From Porphyromonadaceae bacterium UBA4259 (lineage in GTDB: Bacteria > Bacteroidota > Bacteroidia > Bacteroidales > Muribaculaceae), in contig DGWL01000032.1 of assembly GCA_002396125.1 (NCBI GenBank), forward strand, positions 1 to 47,498: a stretch of DNA of 47,498 nucleotides. Direction: 5' to 3'. Under the pieces are notes generated by a model, which did no database searches, was not told where the DNA came from, and saw nothing but the letters and a program-made list of their open reading frames with translations. Shown piece after piece: positions 17,525 through 26,062 of this stretch (the stretch's first letter is position 1; every line of letters begins with the position of its first letter). Position numbers and translations under genes: made by a program.

Positions 17525-18673
17525 TTATTTCCTATTGAAGTACCAATCGTGATTGCGCACGAAAGTGATGCCCTTAGTGCCAACTTGGCCGTTGATACGG
17601 CTAATCGACAGTGGACTGTAGAGATAGTCGGGAGCCTCGGGGTTAAGGTCGTTAATTTTCACTTGTCCCGAGCAATGGATATACTTGCCATCGCGCAAGT
17701 ATAGACCCACGTGCGTCACACGCTTGGTCTCGCTATTGCCAAAGAAGAGCAGGTCGCCCTGCTGAGCGTTGTGCCAGTCGTCAATCTTGAGGCCGGTGAG
17801 AGCCTGTTGCGATGCGTCGCGCTGCAGGATGATGCCATTGGAAAAATAGGCAACTTTTGTCATTCCCGAGCAATCGCTCACCTTGGTCGAAGTGCCGCCC
17901 CACAGGTAGCCACACCCCATCATGCCACGAGCAGTTTTTTCAATCTTGTCGAGGTCGATTTCTTGTTGTGCCCATTTGTCAAAATATTCAATACTACCAC
18001 GCTTCACCCAGCCTTGGCGACCGTCGGGGGTAGACACCTGTGCCCATCCGTCCTTGAATATTCCTGCCTTGACAATGTCGCCCAGCACAAGGTCGCTAAC
18101 GGCCTCATCACCTCCGGGCTCGGTTACCATGCGGTCGTTGTTGACGATAACAATGCAGCGGAAACCGTTGTTCCAAGCCCTCAAGTCCTCAAGCGGCAGA
18201 GTGATGACTGAACTGGTGGGAACATAGGAAATGTAGTCGTCGGGGCCTTGCACACGATACCACTCTCCCACTTCTTCAAGCACACGCAGCGGTGTGCCCA
18301 TGGTGGTTTGCGTCGCCATTTCGGCAGCATGACGCGGCTCACAACGCATCGATGCCACAGCAAGCTTCACCAGCGCCCATTGCTTCGACAGAGGAATCTG
18401 GGTTGAGAGAACTTTCACATTATTGACACACTTAATATTGCTCTGCTTGAGAGCATTATTGATAGCATCGAGCTGCTCAGGGTAGCCCACAGCTCCATCA
18501 AGCGTGGTAACACTGTCTTTTACACTTGATTTCACATCCCACACTGCCACACGCTTGTCGGGGGCAATTTTCACCCTGAGTGCATTTAAAACACTATCTA
18601 CATTCACTGCGCCAGCGGTTGCGGCCGCAACGACAAGTGCTATGGCCAGAAAAAAACGTTTCGTTCTCATCAT
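17525..18673 (-). CDS. SH3 and NlpC/P60 cysteine peptidase (YkfC-like)
   Basis: 382 residues from the ATG at 18673, which overlaps the upstream stop as ATGA; a longer reading would extend into the neighbour. Signal peptide (about 1-22). Bacterial SH3-like domains occupy roughly 95-230 (TPLRVLEEVGEWYRVQG; GWAQVSTPDGRQGWV). The C-terminal NlpC/P60 domain has the catalytic Cys268 (VSDCSGM), His321 (VTHVGLYL) and a third polar residue His333 (YIHCSG). These enzymes cut gamma-D-Glu-diamino acid bonds in murein peptides, releasing L-Ala-D-Glu, the substrate of the epimerase encoded next. Translational coupling with the transglutaminase-like gene is likely. Confidence 0.93.
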   Translation of the reverse strand: MMRTKRFFLAIALVVAAATAGAVNVDSVLNALRVKIAPDKRVAVWDVKSSVKDSVTTLDGAVGYPEQLDAINNALKQSNIKCVNNVKVLSTQIPLSKQWALVKLAVASMRCEPRHAAEMATQTTMGTPLRVLEEVGEWYRVQGPDDYISYVPTSSVITLPLEDLRAWNNGFRCIVIVNNDRMVTEPGGDEAVSDLVLGDIVKAGIFKDGWAQVSTPDGRQGWVKRGSIEYFDKWAQQEIDLDKIEKTARGMMGCGYLWGGTSTKVSDCSGMTKVAYFSNGIILQRDASQQALTGLKIDDWHNAQQGDLLFFGNSETKRVTHVGLYLRDGKYIHCSGQVKINDLNPEAPDYLYSPLSISRINGQVGTKGITFVRNHDWYFNRK

Positions 18674-20088
18674 TTTATCTTTGTTATTGAATTTACTACC
18701 AAGTGTGATTTCCAAGTATCATAATACAGGTTACCTTTGCGCCATTCCACCTCACCCGGCTGGAAGTCGACAGTCTCGCTGCGAATGTATTTCTTCTCGG
18801 GGCTGAGCTTGTCGCCAATGGTCTCATTTGATGCCATGCGATACACGTCAATTCCGGTAGTATAGTAATTATTCATGGGTGTACCCACAGCGCTACGGCC
18901 GAAGGATTGATCGGTGGGTACCCACCCTATTCCTTCGAAGTAGGTTTCGGCCCAGTCGTGCCAGTTCACCTCGTCGGGATGAATCATCCATCCACTTTCC
19001 CATCGAGCCGGAATACCGAGGCTACGCACCAGCGTAATGTACATCAGCGCCACCTGTCCGCAGTCGCCGTGTCCATTGGCCATCACATACTCGGGCATAT
19101 TCTTGATTGTACTATACTCGCGAGCACCGGCCCAGGGGTAACGTAACGATATCCAATCAAATATCTTTGAGGCCTGAAGCACCGGATTGGTCTCATCCTC
19201 AACAATCTCGCGTGCAAGAGCGCGTGTATCGTCGGTAATAACGATGTGAGGAGAATAATTACCGGTGAATTCCTTGTACTCGGCAGTGTTTTTGTCGTAA
19301 GGTTCAAGCATAGCCAGCAAGTCGTCCTGAGCAATGTGGCGCTCGGCAACGTCGTAGCTGAATGTGTATTCAAAGTGAGTGGGCTTGCCCTTTTCGGCAA
19401 CAGCTTCCATATAAACTGTGTGGTGCTTGCTACCCTCACTGAAAGTCACGGGACGGTTACTCGACTCGAGCTTTATATTCTTTTGACGCAAATTCTCGTA
19501 GGGGAAGGGCATCCACACTCGCAGTGTTTCGCCTGCCGGCACGGCATCGGCATTGACATCCAGATAGAACTTTATGTTCACGTGCCGCCAGTCGCGCAAA
19601 CCATTAGCATCGGCCGGGCTGTGCATTGCCTCCAGATAGTACTTGCGACGGATGTTGTAGGTTTCCCACTTCTCGGCGTCCTGGTTCTCCTTGAGTTCAT
19701 CGGCAAGCAGCCACAAGTTGCGCACTGCCTTTCGGAACCAGCATTCCTTGCCGTCGATTACCATGTATTCAATCTTGCGGTCACGTTTCCACTTTGCCAC
19801 CTGCTCGGCTGTAACATTGGGCATCTTTTCCCGAATCAGTTTAAGCCCTTCTTCGGGTGTCATTGTAAAGTCCTTGCGAATGCGGCCCATGATGGTGCTG
19901 AGCGAGTCGATGCGAACTTCCTCGCTCACTCTCACGCTCTTAGGCAACGACTTCATAAACTGCTCGGCGCGTGCAAACTCGCCGCGATCCATCATCTGCT
20001 CAACTTGACTAACCCAGTTGCTGTGAGCGCTTGACGACAGGGTAAACGTCGCCAACGCACACGCTAATACTATCTTTCTCAATTTCAT
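18670..20088 (-). CDS. Secreted transglutaminase-like protein
   Basis: 472 residues with a signal peptide (about 1-22, SSSAHS). The N-terminal ~140 residues are helical and unrecognised; a beta-rich domain follows (NIKFYLDVNADAVPAGETLRV). The transglutaminase-like core has the full Cys-His-Asp triad: Cys343 (GHGDCGQVALMY), His377 (NWHDWAETY) and Asp393 (WVPTDQSFG). In bacteria such folds usually act as peptidases or amidases rather than crosslinkers. As first gene of an operon with an NlpC/P60 peptidase and a dipeptide epimerase, a role in processing periplasmic peptides is plausible. Substrate unknown. Confidence 0.88.
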   Translation of the reverse strand: MKLRKIVLACALATFTLSSSAHSNWVSQVEQMMDRGEFARAEQFMKSLPKSVRVSEEVRIDSLSTIMGRIRKDFTMTPEEGLKLIREKMPNVTAEQVAKWKRDRKIEYMVIDGKECWFRKAVRNLWLLADELKENQDAEKWETYNIRRKYYLEAMHSPADANGLRDWRHVNIKFYLDVNADAVPAGETLRVWMPFPYENLRQKNIKLESSNRPVTFSEGSKHHTVYMEAVAEKGKPTHFEYTFSYDVAERHIAQDDLLAMLEPYDKNTAEYKEFTGNYSPHIVITDDTRALAREIVEDETNPVLQASKIFDWISLRYPWAGAREYSTIKNMPEYVMANGHGDCGQVALMYITLVRSLGIPARWESGWMIHPDEVNWHDWAETYFEGIGWVPTDQSFGRSAVGTPMNNYYTTGIDVYRMASNETIGDKLSPEKKYIRSETVDFQPGEVEWRKGNLYYDTWKSHLVVNSITKIK

Positions 20089-20114
20089 GTGTCACTTTGT
20101 TTTATTATCATCTA

Positions 20115-20122
20115 CAAAAGTA
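20115..20122 (-). promoter_or_regulatory. -7 box for the transglutaminase-NlpC-epimerase operon
   Basis: TACTTTTG on the minus strand, 26 bases before the ATG at 20088. No good -33 element at standard distance. Confidence 0.45.
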
Positions 20123-20220
20123 AGAAAAATTCTTAAAATAACACTACAATCTGTAATTTTTTTAATAATGATATCAAAATCATCTCAACAAATTATTCAT
20201 GAAAGAATTGTCCGCCGAGT

Positions 20221-20251
20221 TTTGAAAAATAGCGATTGTTGTGTAATTTTG
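20221..20251 (+). promoter_or_regulatory. Bacteroidetes promoter for the GNAT-nitroreductase operon
   Basis: TTTG (20221-20224), 19-base spacer, TAATTTTG (20244-20251). The start site would fall near 20258, a dozen bases before the ATG at 20270. One of the best promoter matches in the window. Confidence 0.7.
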
Positions 20252-20269
20252 CGGTAAAAAAATGGAACT

Positions 20270-20743
20270 ATGATAATTCGCAGAGCAAAGAACGAGGACA
20301 TTCCTCGCATTCATGAGTTGCTAACTCAAGTTAATAATGTTCATGCCAATGGTCGCCCCGACTTGTTTAAGAGCGGAAATCGCAAGTACAACGATGAGCA
20401 GTTGATGGAAATCATTGCCGATGCCGACGCTCGTCCCATATTCATTGCCGCCGACGATAACGACCGTGCGTTAGGCTACTGCTTTGGCGTGGTGGAGCAA
20501 TTTATCAACGACAACAACCGCACCGATGTAAAAACGCTCTATATCGACGACTTGTGTGTTGACGAGACATGCCGCAAGCAGCACATAGGCCGCAGCCTAT
20601 ATGACCACGTGGTGGCCTATGCACGCAGCAACGGCTTTTATAACGTGACGCTCAACGTGTGGGAATGCAACCCTGGCGCCCGGGCATTCTACGACAGTTG
20701 CGGCATGCGCCCCTTGAAGACTTGTCTTGAAATAATATTATAG
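20270..20743 (+). CDS. GNAT-family N-acetyltransferase
   Basis: 157 residues covering one full GNAT domain. MIIRRAKNEDIPRIHELL is the usual first strand and helix. DDLCVDETCRKQHIGRSLYDHV holds the acetyl-CoA pyrophosphate-binding loop (R-K-Q-H-I-G in place of Q/RxxGxG/A). NPGARAFYDSCGM is the conserved late motif. It transfers an acetyl group from acetyl-CoA to an amine; the acceptor cannot be told. It is followed four bases later by the nitroreductase gene, so the two share a transcript. Confidence 0.9.
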   Translation: MIIRRAKNEDIPRIHELLTQVNNVHANGRPDLFKSGNRKYNDEQLMEIIADADARPIFIAADDNDRALGYCFGVVEQFINDNNRTDVKTLYIDDLCVDETCRKQHIGRSLYDHVVAYARSNGFYNVTLNVWECNPGARAFYDSCGMRPLKTCLEIIL

Positions 20744-20747
20744 TGTC

Positions 20748-21422
20748 ATGGACTTGATAGAAGCAATAAGGCAACGTCACTCGGTGCGTCATTACACAAC
20801 TCAAGACATTGAACCCGAGAAGGTTGAAGCATTACAACAGCTAGTCAACAATTATAATGCCAATAGCGGCCTGCACATACAGCTAATCACCAACGAGCCG
20901 CGCTCTTTTGGCGAGAGCCTTTTGGCCCGCTATGGCAAGTTCAGCAATGTGAAGAACTACTTCGCCATGATTGGCAAGAAGGGCGACAAGCTTGATGAGA
21001 CAGTGGGCTACTACGGCGAAAAACTGGTTCTTGAAGCACAGATGATGGGCTTGAACACCTGTTGGGTGGGACTCAGCTATAAGAAGATTTCCAGCGTGCT
21101 CAATATTGGCGGCGGAGAAAAGCTGGTGTGCGTGATATCGGTGGGCTATGGTGCCAAGCCTGGCACAGACCATCGCCTCAAGTCTCCTAACCAGGTGAGT
21201 ACCATCGCCGTGCTACAGGCACCACACTGGTATCAACGTGGTATCGCTTGTGCCCTACTCGCTCCCACCGCCATCAATCAGCAAAAGTTCAAGTTCTCGC
21301 TGAACGACAGCAACCGCGTGAGCTTGAAAGCCGGCTTTGGCCCCTATGCCAAGGTGGACTTGGGCATAGTGCGCTATCATTTTGAGATAGGTGCCGGCAT
21401 TGAAAACTTTGTGTGGGAATAA
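20748..21422 (+). CDS. Nitroreductase-family flavoprotein
   Basis: 224 residues. It opens with the family signature MDLIEAIRQRHSVRHY, where the Arg/Ser/Arg residues bind FMN phosphate. EAQMMGLNTCWVG matches the helix-turn where the family reads 'a...GLgscwvg'. In the C-terminal half, LLAPTAINQQKFKF is the second FMN-contact region (usually 'aPSa.N.QPw'). This reversal of the two FMN segments, with the 'aPTaiNqQ' motif late in the chain, is seen in one Bacteroidetes/Firmicutes branch. Substrate unknown. It shares an operon with the GNAT gene. Confidence 0.85.
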   Translation: MDLIEAIRQRHSVRHYTTQDIEPEKVEALQQLVNNYNANSGLHIQLITNEPRSFGESLLARYGKFSNVKNYFAMIGKKGDKLDETVGYYGEKLVLEAQMMGLNTCWVGLSYKKISSVLNIGGGEKLVCVISVGYGAKPGTDHRLKSPNQVSTIAVLQAPHWYQRGIACALLAPTAINQQKFKFSLNDSNRVSLKAGFGPYAKVDLGIVRYHFEIGAGIENFVWE

Positions 21423-21437
21423 CTAATAATTGATAGA

Positions 21438-21482
21438 AAAACGTGTCGCCATTGAGTTTCATCCCCAATGGTGACACGTTTT
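21438..21482. terminator. Bidirectional terminator between nitroreductase and amylase genes
   Basis: Arms AAACGTGTCGCCATTG (from 21438) and CAATGGTGACACGTTT (from 21466) pair with one wobble around an 11-base loop. A-run on the left and T-run on the right let it serve both convergent genes. Confidence 0.85.
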
Positions 21483-21508
21483 ATTATAATTCCATGAGTT
21501 CAAACGCC

Positions 21509-22843
21509 TTATTTCTTCTTAAGAATAAGGTATTGGAATGGCTTCAGATGCAGTTTCTTGTGCAGACGCATGCGCTTGCCGGTGTAGACATTAGTTAACC
21601 TGACGTTGCGCCACTCGGCAGGAATTGACTTTAATGTTTTTGAAGTGTTGCGCACATTAACGAGCACCAGGAACTTGCCGCTAGCATCGCTGCGCTCAAA
21701 GGCGAGCACGTCGTCGTCGGGGTAATACTTCACATCACCACTGCGGAATGCCGAGTATTTCTTGTAGATTGAAATCAAGCGCTTGTAGGTGCGATAAACG
21801 TCGGGGTTAGACATCCAGTCAACAGGCACATAGTTGAAGAAGTTAATCTTCTCGGGATAAGCAACCTCTTGCTCGCCATAGACTAGCATGCCGCCATGCA
21901 GGAAGGTGGTTGCGATAAAGGCCGCTATGGCACCCTTCTTGCTTCCAAACTGCTGCACAGTTGAATACTTGGTGGCCTCGTCGTGATTGGTTGTGAAGCG
22001 CAGCTTAACCTTGCCCTCGGGAATCTCGCCATATTCCTGCTTATCGACATCAAGCAGATGGCTGGCCGGCTGTCCTTTAACAAACACGCGGTCGAGCGCG
22101 CCCATGAAGTTCCAGGCATAGTTCATGTCGAAACCGCCATTGATAAGGTTATCGGGGTTAGCACCCTCGGCAAGCAAGAGCAGTCGCCGTGGCGCAGCAG
22201 CCTTGCGCAACCTTTGGAAAGCGTCGTTCCAAAAGTCGGTTGGCACTTGGTCGGCAACGTCGCAACGCAGTCCGTCGAGTCCCACTTCATTAATCCAGAA
22301 CATCATGGCATCAATCATAGCCTCGCGCATGTCGCGATTATCATAGTTCAGGTCGGCAACGTCGGTCCAATCGGTGTTAGGTGGGAAAATAACGTTTCCG
22401 TCCTTGTCTTGAGTGTACCAGTCCTTGTGGTCCTTCATCCACACGTTGTCCCAAGCGGTGTGATTGGCCACCCAGTCAACTATGAGGGCCATGCCATGCT
22501 TGTGGCACGAGTCGGCAAGAGCCTTAACATCCTCGATAGTTCCAAACTCGGGGTTCACAGCCTTATAGTCGCTGATGGAATAGGGCGAGTTCTTGCTCTT
22601 AATCTTGCCAATGGGATAGATGGGCATCACCCACATCACGTTGGCACCCAGCTTGCTGATGGAATCCACTCTGTGAGCAACCACCTTGAGCGAGTTTTGA
22701 GGAGCAAATACGCGTGGGTTAACTTGATACATGACCACGTCTTTAATTGCGGGCAGTTCAAAATTAATAGTGCGAGCGCCGGCCTGAGGTATGCTACTGG
22801 CAATCATGGCTGCCAGGCATATTAGTGATAAGCATTTTTTCAT
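21509..22843 (-). CDS. Secreted alpha-amylase family (GH13) glycosidase
   Basis: 444 residues with a signal peptide (about 1-23). The GH13 barrel motifs are in order: region I DWVANHT (123-129), region II GLRCDVAD with nucleophile D195, region III LLLLAEGANP with acid/base E226, and region IV FTTNHDEA with D288. MYQVNPRVFAP near the start is the usual beta-1 motif. A short C-terminal beta domain follows. It should act on alpha-glucans in the periplasm or outside. It is the last gene of the DHH-DUF4827-glmM-amylase run (29-bp gap after glmM). No starch-utilisation SusC/D pair is nearby, so the preferred glucan is open. Confidence 0.92.
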   Translation of the reverse strand: MKKCLSLICLAAMIASSIPQAGARTINFELPAIKDVVMYQVNPRVFAPQNSLKVVAHRVDSISKLGANVMWVMPIYPIGKIKSKNSPYSISDYKAVNPEFGTIEDVKALADSCHKHGMALIVDWVANHTAWDNVWMKDHKDWYTQDKDGNVIFPPNTDWTDVADLNYDNRDMREAMIDAMMFWINEVGLDGLRCDVADQVPTDFWNDAFQRLRKAAAPRRLLLLAEGANPDNLINGGFDMNYAWNFMGALDRVFVKGQPASHLLDVDKQEYGEIPEGKVKLRFTTNHDEATKYSTVQQFGSKKGAIAAFIATTFLHGGMLVYGEQEVAYPEKINFFNYVPVDWMSNPDVYRTYKRLISIYKKYSAFRSGDVKYYPDDDVLAFERSDASGKFLVLVNVRNTSKTLKSIPAEWRNVRLTNVYTGKRMRLHKKLHLKPFQYLILKKK

Positions 22844-22872
22844 GATAATGGTAGTATTAATATAAATGTGTG

Positions 22873-24264
22873 TTAAATTAAAGATTCAACGATTTTTTTC
22901 ACGTTCTCACCCAGGGCAACAGCTTTTTCCATCGAATGCGCCTCGCTGTAGATGCGAATGATGGGCTCGGTGTTGCTCTTGCGAAGGTGAGCCCAACCGT
23001 CCTCAAAGTCAATTTTAACACCGTCGATAGTCGTTAACTGCTCGCCCTTGTAATGCTCCTCAACAGCCTTGAGAATCTTGTCAACATCCATGCTTGGAGT
23101 GAGTTGCAGCTTGGTCTTGGCTATGCTATACTGCGGGTAGGTGGCCTTGAGCTCGCTCACCTTCTTGCCACTGCGAGCAAGCAACGTGAGGAAAAGAGCC
23201 ACACCCACCAGCGCATCGCGGCCGTAGTGCAGCTCGGGATAAATGACACCGCCATTGCCCTCGCCGCCAATCACGGCTCCGGTGCGACGCATCTCGGTAG
23301 TGACGTTCACCTCGCCAACGGCAGCGGCAGTGTAGGTGCAACCATGAGCGCGAGTCACATCGCGCAACGCGCGCGACGATGACAAATTAGATACTGTTGC
23401 ACCCGGAGTGTGTTGCAAGATGTAGTCGGCAACAGCAACCAGAGTGTACTCCTCAACAAAGAACTCGCCGTTCTCCATAACAATTGCCAGTCGGTCAACA
23501 TCGGGGTCAACAACAAAACCCACATCGGCTTTACCTTGCTTCATGAAGTCCTGAATGGCGGTTAGGTTCTCAGGGATGGGTTCGGGAGTGTGACCAAAGT
23601 TACCCGTGGGATCGCAAAATAGCTTGACGATATTCTCACGCTTCACGCCCAAGCTCTCGAGCAACTGCGGAATAGCCACGCCACCCACCGAGTTAACAGC
23701 ATCGACTGCAACGGTGAAGTTAGCATTCCTGATGGCATCAACATCAACCAACTTGAGTGCCTTTACCGCATCGATGTGGCGACGCAGGCATGTGTAATTC
23801 TTCTGCTCACGACCAAGACAGTCGACTGTAGCATAGTCGAAGTCCTCGGCCTCGGCAATGCTCAGCACCTCGCGTCCCTGTTCATCGGTGAGGAACTCTC
23901 CATTCTCATTAAGTAGCTTGAGAGCGTTCCACTGCTTGGGGTTGTGAGAAGCGGTGATGATGATGCCACCACAAGCTTTCTCCCACACGACAGCCAGCTC
24001 GGTGGTGGGAGTTGTGGCAAGACCTATGTTGACCACATCAAATCCCATGCCCGTGAGCGTGCCCACTACCATGTTGAGCACCATGCGTCCCGAGAGGCGC
24101 GCATCACGCCCCACGACTATAACATTAGAACCAGAAGTTGAGTTGCGACGAATGAACGTTGCGTAGGCACTAGTGAATTTTACTATATCGAGTGGAGATA
24201 AGCCGTCTCCAGCCTTTCCACCAATTGTGCCTCGAATGCCTGAGATAGATTTTATTAATGACAT
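22873..24264 (-). CDS. glmM: Phosphoglucosamine mutase
   Basis: 463 residues. The phosphoserine loop is TASHNP (Ser106), the Mg2+ loop is DPDVDR (253-258), the sugar-binding loop is GEGNGG (334-339), and the phosphate-binding end has SNTEPIIR (about 435). It starts ISGIRGTIGG, typical of the GlmM/ManB branch. GlmM turns glucosamine-6-phosphate into glucosamine-1-phosphate for UDP-GlcNAc, murein and lipid A synthesis. Related phosphomannomutases share these motifs, so phosphoglucomutase activity cannot be excluded, but the layout fits the Bacteroidetes GlmM. It lies in an operon after the DUF4827 gene (43-bp gap). Confidence 0.9.
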   Translation of the reverse strand: MSLIKSISGIRGTIGGKAGDGLSPLDIVKFTSAYATFIRRNSTSGSNVIVVGRDARLSGRMVLNMVVGTLTGMGFDVVNIGLATTPTTELAVVWEKACGGIIITASHNPKQWNALKLLNENGEFLTDEQGREVLSIAEAEDFDYATVDCLGREQKNYTCLRRHIDAVKALKLVDVDAIRNANFTVAVDAVNSVGGVAIPQLLESLGVKRENIVKLFCDPTGNFGHTPEPIPENLTAIQDFMKQGKADVGFVVDPDVDRLAIVMENGEFFVEEYTLVAVADYILQHTPGATVSNLSSSRALRDVTRAHGCTYTAAAVGEVNVTTEMRRTGAVIGGEGNGGVIYPELHYGRDALVGVALFLTLLARSGKKVSELKATYPQYSIAKTKLQLTPSMDVDKILKAVEEHYKGEQLTTIDGVKIDFEDGWAHLRKSNTEPIIRIYSEAHSMEKAVALGENVKKIVESLI

Positions 24265-24307
24265 AAGAGAGTGCTTTGTGATATTTTTTCTTGATTTCTT
24301 TCACGTT

Positions 24308-24883
24308 CTAAATTTGAGTGCGGAAGTAGCGCACATGGTATAGATAGGGCTGCACGTTGGAAATTTCGGTAGCCCAGCCATATTGCGACTTGATGATGAG
24401 GTTCACCTCGCTGTCAACACCCAGGTAGTTAAGAGGCATCTGAATGCCATAGCCCCACTGAGCCGAAATGTTGAGAGTGTAGTCACCAAACTGGAAATAG
24501 GTGGGCGAGGCATTCATTTCGGCTTCGTTGCCCGAGCCTATCATCTCGTTATAGGTGTACCAATAGTAGAGGTTGTAGCGCATGTAGCGGAAATAGATTT
24601 TCTCCCCCGTTTTGGCCTTGTCGTTCTTGCGGTCACCGGCCTTAATCACTTGCATGTACACATTGCCCTCGTTGCCGAGACGATAGAATGGCGCGTCCTC
24701 GCCAACCTCAAAAACTGTGTCCTTGGGAATCTCGTTCACCACGCGGCAGTTGGCAAGATAGGCATTAGTCGCATAGCGCTCCTTGTTGAGCAGGTCGGCA
24801 TAGCTCTCGTTATCCTTGCAAGATGTCATAGCCAGCGCGGCAACCATTGCCACCAGGAAAAGTAGATTTCTTGTTTTATTCAT
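24308..24883 (-). CDS. DUF4827-family lipoprotein
   Basis: 191 residues. Lipoprotein signal with lipobox MTSC (Cys22), followed by KDNESYADLLNKERYA. The rest (about 60-190) resembles an FKBP-like beta/alpha fold, with GEKIYFRYMRYNLYYWYTY and a central ALNISAQWGYGIQMPLNYLG-like segment (residues TLNISAQWGYGIQMPLNYLG). It matches the DUF4827 pattern known in Bacteroidales, role unknown. It sits four bases after the DHH phosphoesterase gene and 43 bp before glmM, in one operon. Confidence 0.82.
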   Translation of the reverse strand: MNKTRNLLFLVAMVAALAMTSCKDNESYADLLNKERYATNAYLANCRVVNEIPKDTVFEVGEDAPFYRLGNEGNVYMQVIKAGDRKNDKAKTGEKIYFRYMRYNLYYWYTYNEMIGSGNEAEMNASPTYFQFGDYTLNISAQWGYGIQMPLNYLGVDSEVNLIIKSQYGWATEISNVQPYLYHVRYFRTQI

Positions 24884-24887
24884 TTTT

Positions 24888-25907
24888 CTATTTTTGTTTT
24901 TTTACGTTTTCAACAATTGTGTGGAATAGTGCCACAGCCTCTTCCATTGTTCCATAAAACTCACCGGCAGCAGCATGCTTGTGGCCGCCGCCATTGAAAT
25001 ATTCTTTGCACAGACCGTCAACAGCAAAGTCGCCCTCACTGCGCATTGACACCTTGATATACTTGGGATCCTCGCGCATAAACGTTGACCAGTAGATGTC
25101 TCCCACCGAGAGTGGACGGTTCACCAGCCGCTCGGTGTCACCGGTCTTGTAGTTAAACTTGTCAAGGTCGTCTTTTCCAAGTGTTATCAGGGCTATGCCA
25201 CCATCGACGATAGTCATTCTGTTGAGAAGTGCGTAGCTCTGCAACAGCAAGCTGTTGAGTGGCACAGTGTCCATAGCCATCTTGTAGAGATAGGGCTTGT
25301 CGATGCCATAGGCCATAAGCTCGGCCATCACTTCGTAGACCTCGGGGTAGGATGAGCTAAAGGATAGATTACCGGTGTCGGTCATTATGCCCACAAAGAG
25401 CTCGCTTGCAGCCTCTTTGTCGACCAGGTGCTGCCATCCTGCCTGCATCACAATGCGATAAACCAACTCACACGTTGACGACAACTCGGGGTGAGAAATC
25501 GTCACATCGTAGCCATTGTCGGGGTTAAGGTGGTGATCAATAAGCACCTTTGGCACGCTTGCTTGCTCAAGTAGGGGCGCCATCCGGTCGGTGCGGGAAA
25601 AAGTGTTATAGTCGAGCGAGAGAATCAGTTGCGTGTTCTTGATGATGTTAGATGCTTTCACTTCATTGAACGAGAAAGTGACATAATCGATTCCCATAAC
25701 CGCAAACTCAAGCGATGCCGGCAACTGGTCGGGAATAATGACAATAGCGTTCTTGCCCATGTTGCGAAGCACGCGGCACATAGCCAGCGATGAGCCTATA
25801 GCGTCGCCGTCGACCTTCTTGTGGCATGTTATCACAATGCGGTTCACTCCGGCAAGGAGTTGCTTGAGCCTATTTAGCTGTTGTGGGTCAATAATGCTAT
25901 TTATCAT
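24888..25907 (-). CDS. nrnA: DHH-family phosphoesterase (NrnA-like oligoribonuclease / pAp phosphatase)
   Basis: 339 residues, the usual NrnA length. The DHH domain has DGDAIGSS (D33/D35), SLDYNTFSR (D99) and the DHH triplet at 124-126 (LIDHHLNP), all Mn2+ ligands. The C-terminal DHHA1 domain ends with the substrate loop GGGHKHAAAGEF. NrnA-type enzymes degrade nanoRNAs and dephosphorylate pAp. The gene starts the minus-strand operon that runs through DUF4827 and glmM. A -7 box TACCTTTG lies at 25931-25938. Confidence 0.9.
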   Translation of the reverse strand: MINSIIDPQQLNRLKQLLAGVNRIVITCHKKVDGDAIGSSLAMCRVLRNMGKNAIVIIPDQLPASLEFAVMGIDYVTFSFNEVKASNIIKNTQLILSLDYNTFSRTDRMAPLLEQASVPKVLIDHHLNPDNGYDVTISHPELSSTCELVYRIVMQAGWQHLVDKEAASELFVGIMTDTGNLSFSSSYPEVYEVMAELMAYGIDKPYLYKMAMDTVPLNSLLLQSYALLNRMTIVDGGIALITLGKDDLDKFNYKTGDTERLVNRPLSVGDIYWSTFMREDPKYIKVSMRSEGDFAVDGLCKEYFNGGGHKHAAAGEFYGTMEEAVALFHTIVENVKKQK

Positions 25908-25930
25908 TTTTATAGTTACATTTTAAGTTA

Positions 25931-25938
25931 CAAAGGTA
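25931..25938 (-). promoter_or_regulatory. -7 box for the nrnA-glmM operon
   Basis: TACCTTTG on the minus strand, 23 bases before the ATG at 25907. No clear -33 TTTG. Confidence 0.5.
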
Positions 25939-25991
25939 AAAATAAATTTCTTATTATGGCACTGTGTTATGTTTTTTTTAGAGTTATAAAA

Positions 25992-26022
25992 TTGCAAAAA
26001 GAGAAATACCTGCTTAACTTTG
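25992..26022 (+). promoter_or_regulatory. Promoter for the mazG-topB operon
   Basis: TAACTTTG at 26015-26022 with TTGC (25992-25995) 19 bases upstream as a weak -33 element. The start site would be near 26029, before the ATG at 26063. Confidence 0.55.
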
Positions 26023-26062
26023 CACTCTAAAAACATTTTTTAAGTTTGCCAAGATTTTGACT

